Assembly: GCA_947503175.1 (NCBI GenBank) | Contig: CANNCO010000003.1 | Span: forward strand, 676,568 to 740,567 | Direction: 5' to 3' | DNA length: 64,000 bases | From: an uncultured Paracoccaceae bacterium | GTDB taxonomy: Bacteria; Pseudomonadota; Alphaproteobacteria; Rhodobacterales; Rhodobacteraceae | Part shown: positions 60,941 to 64,000 of the stretch, one piece after another | How the letters are laid out: every line of letters begins with the position of its first letter | Position numbering within the stretch: position 1 is the first letter of the stretch | Notes under the pieces: generated by a model | Databases searched by the model: none | What the model was told of the DNA's origin: nothing | Seen by the model: only the letters and a program-made list of their open reading frames with translations | Position numbers and translations under genes: made by a program

Positions 60941-61014
60941 GTTCACGAAAAAGGAACTTTACCTAAACGGTGTGTGGTTTATTTAGTGAGCCCAGAGATC
61001 AAGGGAGAGACCTG

Positions 61015-61479
61015 ATGAACAAGTTTTCGATTGCTGCAGCCGCCGCGTGCCTTCTGGCAGGACCGGCATTTGCAGAAAGCCACGCCATGGCAGAGCCGAC
61101 GGGCGATGCGGCAGCCGGTGAGGCCGTGTTCCGCCAGTGCCAGACCTGCCACGTTGTCCAGGATGCCGATGGAAACACGCTCGCCGGTCGTAATGCAAAG
61201 ACGGGTCCGAACCTTTACGGGATCGCCGGTCGTGCCGCAGGCACCGTCGAAGGGTTCCGCTACAAGGATTCGATTGTCGCCGCGGGCGAAGCCGGGCTGG
61301 TATGGACCGAAGAGACTTTCGTTGCCTATTCACAGGACCCTCAGGGTTTCCTCCGTGCCACGCTTGACGACAACCGGGCGCGGAGCGGCATGTCGTTCCG
61401 GCTCCGCAACGAAGAGGACGCTGTGAACCTCTGGGCCTATCTCTATTCCCTGGCTCCACCTGAAGCCGCGACCAACTGA
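61015..61479 (+). CDS. cycA: Periplasmic c-type cytochrome, cytochrome c2-like
   Basis: A 154-residue precursor with a signal peptide ending A-F-A-E and one haem site C-Q-T-C-H near residue 45. A methionine in R-S-G-M-S-F is the likely distal ligand. The size and the insert after the haem suit the cytochrome c2 class. With no pufC present, this is the natural electron donor to the photo-oxidised special pair. It is separated from hemA by 74 bp with a GGGAGAG ribosome site. Confidence 0.88.
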   Translation: MNKFSIAAAAACLLAGPAFAESHAMAEPTGDAAAGEAVFRQCQTCHVVQDADGNTLAGRNAKTGPNLYGIAGRAAGTVEGFRYKDSIVAAGEAGLVWTEETFVAYSQDPQGFLRATLDDNRARSGMSFRLRNEEDAVNLWAYLYSLAPPEAATN

Positions 61480-61492
61480 TCTGCGGGATCTG

Positions 61493-62749
61493 CTATTCCG
61501 GGCCGTCGGGTGACCGGCGGCCCTTTGCGTTGCGCTCCCCTTCTTCGGGTGACAGCCCGTAAGGTGCAGCAAGATCCCAGACATGATCAGGTATCATGTT
61601 CTGCATCCGGCGCGGGTGTTCGCGACGCAGATGCAGAATCGTCTCGGCGGCTTTCATCTCGACCCGCGTGCGCGCAAATTCCAGCCCCTTGGGCCCGACC
61701 CGCGGCATCAGCCAGCCCATCACGCCGCGCATCCAGTTCGGCATGCGCCGGAGCGGCAGCCCACCTGCCGCCCGGCGGGTATTGTCGACAAATCCCGCGA
61801 CGGACGAGGCCCGTTTCCCGGAACTTCCCGGTTCAGACAGCCTGATCTCATTCCCCAGCGCGGCAAGAAGCGCGGCACCGCGATCATTGCGGGCGATCAC
61901 CCATTGCTCGCCCTCGCCACCCATATAGCCCACCGTGATATCGGCAAGCCGATTGGTGTAGTCGACGCAGGTCCGGCAGGTCGTGGGAAAGAAGTCACCC
62001 GGCAGATCCGCGATCGGTAGTTTCAGAAACGGGATCGTCCGCATGCTGCCGTCATCGAACCGTAGTTCCACATGGTAATCCGCCCGGAACTCCAGGTAAC
62101 TGATCGTTTCAGGCTTGTCCGACAAGAGCGCGAGAAACTCGTGAAAGCGTTCGGTGGTCGTGTTGTCCGAACACGGCGTCCCGATCACCGTGATCGACTC
62201 GAACTCCAGTTCGGCCTCGATCGCGCGCAGGGCATAGACCTGGCAAGGTATTCCGATGATCGCCAACCGGCGATGTCCGGCGGCACGCGCCGGTTCCAGA
62301 AGATGCAGAAGCGGCGCATATCCCATGCGCATCCCGCGCGCCTGTCTCATCCCTTCGGCGTCGGTGATGATCCCTGGCACGGGTTTCCAACGATCCTTGG
62401 TGTCCGGCACGACCGTCAGAACAGCATCGACCGCACCGGTCTCCAGCATCCGCTGGGCCAGCCGTGTGGTAATGCCCGTCCATTGCGCACCCTCGCGTGG
62501 CGTCACCAAGGCCGCCCTATGCATGGTCTTGATCACACCGAAAAAACGTTCGTCCCCATCACCTGCGGCGCGCCCGTGAACCCGTCTTTCTACTGCGGGA
62601 TAATCCGGCTTGATGAACTGACACGCCCTGCCGCAATCCTTGGCCCGTGGCCCCCGCGACAGGCCGCAATCGGTGCACAGGTTGCGATGTGCCGCCGGCG
62701 GTGCCTCGGGCGTCCAGACAGGCGGGTCGGGGCGATAGGTGTCAGGCAT
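61493..62749 (-). CDS. bciB: Divinyl (proto)chlorophyllide 8-vinyl reductase, BciB type
   Basis: A 418-residue FrhB-family flavin and iron-sulfur protein that uses ferredoxin to reduce the C8 vinyl group. An N-terminal cysteine cluster (C-T-D-C-G-L-S then D-C-G-R-A-C), a P-C-Q-V-Y-A segment and C-R-T-C-V-D-Y supply cluster ligands; I-P-C-Q-V-Y-A-L-R is the family signature. It converges on the cytochrome gene. A PpsR operator lies 47 bp upstream. Confidence 0.9.
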   Translation of the reverse strand: MPDTYRPDPPVWTPEAPPAAHRNLCTDCGLSRGPRAKDCGRACQFIKPDYPAVERRVHGRAAGDGDERFFGVIKTMHRAALVTPREGAQWTGITTRLAQRMLETGAVDAVLTVVPDTKDRWKPVPGIITDAEGMRQARGMRMGYAPLLHLLEPARAAGHRRLAIIGIPCQVYALRAIEAELEFESITVIGTPCSDNTTTERFHEFLALLSDKPETISYLEFRADYHVELRFDDGSMRTIPFLKLPIADLPGDFFPTTCRTCVDYTNRLADITVGYMGGEGEQWVIARNDRGAALLAALGNEIRLSEPGSSGKRASSVAGFVDNTRRAAGGLPLRRMPNWMRGVMGWLMPRVGPKGLEFARTRVEMKAAETILHLRREHPRRMQNMIPDHVWDLAAPYGLSPEEGERNAKGRRSPDGPE

Positions 62750-62795
62750 CTGTGCGGACCGTATCGATCATTGTTACAGAGTACCGCTTTGTGAC

Positions 62796-62813
62796 TGTAA
62801 AGCAAACTTGACA
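62796..62813. promoter_or_regulatory. Putative PpsR/CrtJ operator (bciB/asd)
   Basis: TGTAAAGCAAACTTGACA fits TGT-N12-ACA. It is the only match in the 154-bp region between bciB (47 bp away) and asd (91 bp away), and its proximity points to bciB as the target. Confidence 0.78.
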
Positions 62814-62903
62814 ATGCCGCGCAGGTATAACCGCATGTGCTCTCTTTCGCAGGTCTTCCCAATAGGCTAAGAGCCGCGCGGAATACCTTAAGGAGACCCC
62901 GAA

Positions 62904-63926
62904 ATGGGCTATCGAGTCGCCGTCGCAGGCGCCACCGGCAATGTGGGCCGCGAAATGCTGAACATCCTGGCCGAGCGCCAGTTCCCCGTGGATGAAGTGG
63001 CCGCGCTTGCCTCGCGCAAGTCGCTGGGCACAGAGGTCAGCTTTGGCGATAAAACACTGAAGACGAAGGATCTCGACACGTTTGATTTCGAGGGCTGGGA
63101 TATCGCGTTGTTCGCCATCGGGTCGGAGGCGACCAAGCAATATGCCCCGCGCGCGGCGCAGACCGGTTGCCTGGTGATCGATAACTCGTCGCTCTACCGC
63201 TATGACCCGGCAGTGCCGCTGATCGTGCCCGAAGTGAACGCGGATGCGATAGACGGGTACCGCAACAAAATGATCATCGCGAACCCGAACTGTTCGACTG
63301 CGCAGATGGTCGTCGCGCTCAAGCCCTTGCACGAACGGGCACGGATCAAGCGTGTCGTAGTCTCGACCTACCAGTCTGTTTCCGGCGCCGGTAAGGGCGG
63401 CATCGATGAGCTTTGGGACCAGACAAAGGGCATGTATGTGCCGGGTCAGGAGGTCGGTGCATCGGAGTTCACCAAGCAGATCGCGTTCAACGTGATCCCG
63501 CATATCGATGTGTTCATGGAAGACGGATCGACGAAGGAAGAATGGAAGATGGTCGCCGAGACGAAAAAAATCGTCGATACCTCAATCAAGGTCACTGCGA
63601 CCTGCGTTCGCGTTCCGGTCTTCGTCGGTCACTCCGAGGCGATCAATATCGAGTTCGAAGAGTTCCTTGATGAAGAGGAAGCCCGAGACATTCTGCGGCA
63701 AAGCCCGGGCATCCTTGTCGTGGATAAGCGCGAGGATGGTGGCTATGTCACCCCCGTGGAATGCGTCGGTGATTTCGCAACGTTTATCAGCCGCATTCGA
63801 CAGGATTCGACCGTCGAAAACGGCCTGAACATCTGGTGCGTCTCCGACAACCTGCGCAAAGGTGCGGCCCTGAACGCGGTCCAGATTGCCGAGCTTTATG
63901 GGAATCGCGTGTTGCAGAAGGGTTAG
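62904..63926 (+). CDS. asd: Aspartate-semialdehyde dehydrogenase
   Basis: A 340-residue enzyme of lysine, threonine and methionine synthesis that reduces aspartyl phosphate with NADPH. It has the Rossmann motif A-G-A-T-G-N-V-G-R and the catalytic cysteine in N-P-N-C-S-T-A-Q-M. An AAGGAG ribosome site precedes the start. It is a housekeeping gene marking the right border of the PGC; an insertion sequence lies directly after its stop. Confidence 0.96.
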   Translation: MGYRVAVAGATGNVGREMLNILAERQFPVDEVAALASRKSLGTEVSFGDKTLKTKDLDTFDFEGWDIALFAIGSEATKQYAPRAAQTGCLVIDNSSLYRYDPAVPLIVPEVNADAIDGYRNKMIIANPNCSTAQMVVALKPLHERARIKRVVVSTYQSVSGAGKGGIDELWDQTKGMYVPGQEVGASEFTKQIAFNVIPHIDVFMEDGSTKEEWKMVAETKKIVDTSIKVTATCVRVPVFVGHSEAINIEFEEFLDEEEARDILRQSPGILVVDKREDGGYVTPVECVGDFATFISRIRQDSTVENGLNIWCVSDNLRKGAALNAVQIAELYGNRVLQKG

Positions 63927-64000
63927 GGTCAGGACTCAATTAGGTCCACCATGAGATAGCTGCAGCGAGGCAGATAGCGGAAAGGAAAGTGTCTGCGCGC
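63927..64000 (-). mobile_element. 3' end of an IS5-like insertion sequence
   Basis: From the base after the asd stop, GGTCAGGACTCAATTA looks like a terminal repeat. It is followed on the minus strand by a transposase tail. The element runs off the right edge, so its other end, target duplication and full transposase cannot be seen. Confidence 0.65.
63940..64000 (-). CDS. IS5-family transposase (C-terminal fragment)
   Basis: Nineteen complete C-terminal codons are visible on the minus strand, reading R-A-D-T-F-L-S-A-I-C-L-A-A-A-I-S-W-W-T before a TAA at 63942-63940. The pattern A-D-T-F-L-S-A-I-x-L-A-A is the common end of IS5/IS427-group DDE transposases. The rest is outside the window. Confidence 0.65.
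   Translation of the reverse strand, partial: RADTFLSAICLAAAISWWT

Noticed and set aside
62808..62833. TTGACA...TATAAC as an asd promoter
   Set aside because: The spacer would be only 12 bp, too short for a sigma-70 type promoter.

Overview
The window is about 64 kb of high-GC DNA with short intergenic gaps. It carries an essentially complete aerobic-type purple-bacterial photosynthesis gene cluster (PGC) from about 16.5 to 62.7 kb, flanked by housekeeping genes. Gene content and order (crtA-bchIDO, crtIB-tspO, crtDC, crtEF-bchCXYZ-pufQBALMX, bchFNBHLM-lhaA-puhABC-acsF-puhE-hemA-cytochrome c), the spheroidenone branch of carotenoid synthesis, a C4-type 5-aminolevulinate synthase and a PufX polypeptide all point to an alphaproteobacterium of the Rhodobacteraceae/Roseobacter group. 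AcsF is present and no bchE is visible, which suits an aerobic anoxygenic phototroph. This is inference from gene content; no 16S rRNA gene is in the window.

Region 1 (1-14 kb) is ordinary chromosome: the start of an MFS transporter, a YggT protein, recQ (apparently frameshifted near its 3' end), yaaA, a soluble hybrid histidine kinase, a thiolase, the threonine-degradation pair kbl-tdh, an AlkB-type hydroxylase, mutY, a DUF721/DciA-like protein, a DsbA-like thioredoxin and a CaiB/BaiF CoA-transferase. Region 2 (14-16.5 kb) holds the lipid A genes lpxK, waaA and a DUF4170 protein, directly downstream of bchO on the same strand.

Region 3 (16.5-28.6 kb) carries the Mg-chelatase genes (bchO, bchD, bchI) with crtA, then crtI-crtB-tspO facing crtD-crtC, then crtE-crtF. 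Region 4 (28.6-36.9 kb) is the bchC-bchX-bchY-bchZ-pufQBALMX superoperon. It ends in a strong intrinsic terminator, and dxs follows. Region 5 (38.9-45.2 kb, minus strand) holds the regulators ppaA and ppsR and the late pigment genes bchG, a PucC-like carrier, bchP and idi. Region 6 (45.5-61.5 kb, plus strand) is a tightly overlapping train, bchF-N-B-H-L-M-lhaA-puhA-B-C-orf98-acsF-puhE-hemA-cytochrome c2. A bciB-type 8-vinyl reductase and asd follow, and the window ends in the 3' tail of an IS5-like transposase.

The genes form one pathway. HemA makes ALA; BchIDH(O), BchM, AcsF, BciB, BchNBL, BchF, BchXYZ, BchC, BchG and BchP take protoporphyrin IX to bacteriochlorophyll a; Dxs, Idi and CrtE supply the prenyl groups; CrtB, I, C, D, F and A make spheroidene/spheroidenone; Puf and Puh proteins form the RC-LH1-PufX core, which the soluble cytochrome c2 can reduce. 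Eleven matches to the PpsR/CrtJ operator consensus TGT-N12-ACA sit in the five divergent or inter-operon promoter regions and next to bciB. Together with PpsR and PpaA encoded inside the cluster, they suggest one redox/light-responsive regulon.

The less expected signals are: a phased array of ATGCGCAT palindromes in a 169-bp bchY-bchZ gap, followed by a hairpin that hides the bchZ Shine-Dalgarno; a 45-codon ORF bridging bchX and bchY; a perfect palindrome over the bchG start codon; a PpsR with only one cysteine; crtC lacking an ordinary start codon; and a threonine dehydrogenase without the structural-zinc cysteines. No tRNA, rRNA or CRISPR array was recognised, and no gap between genes exceeds about 260 bp.
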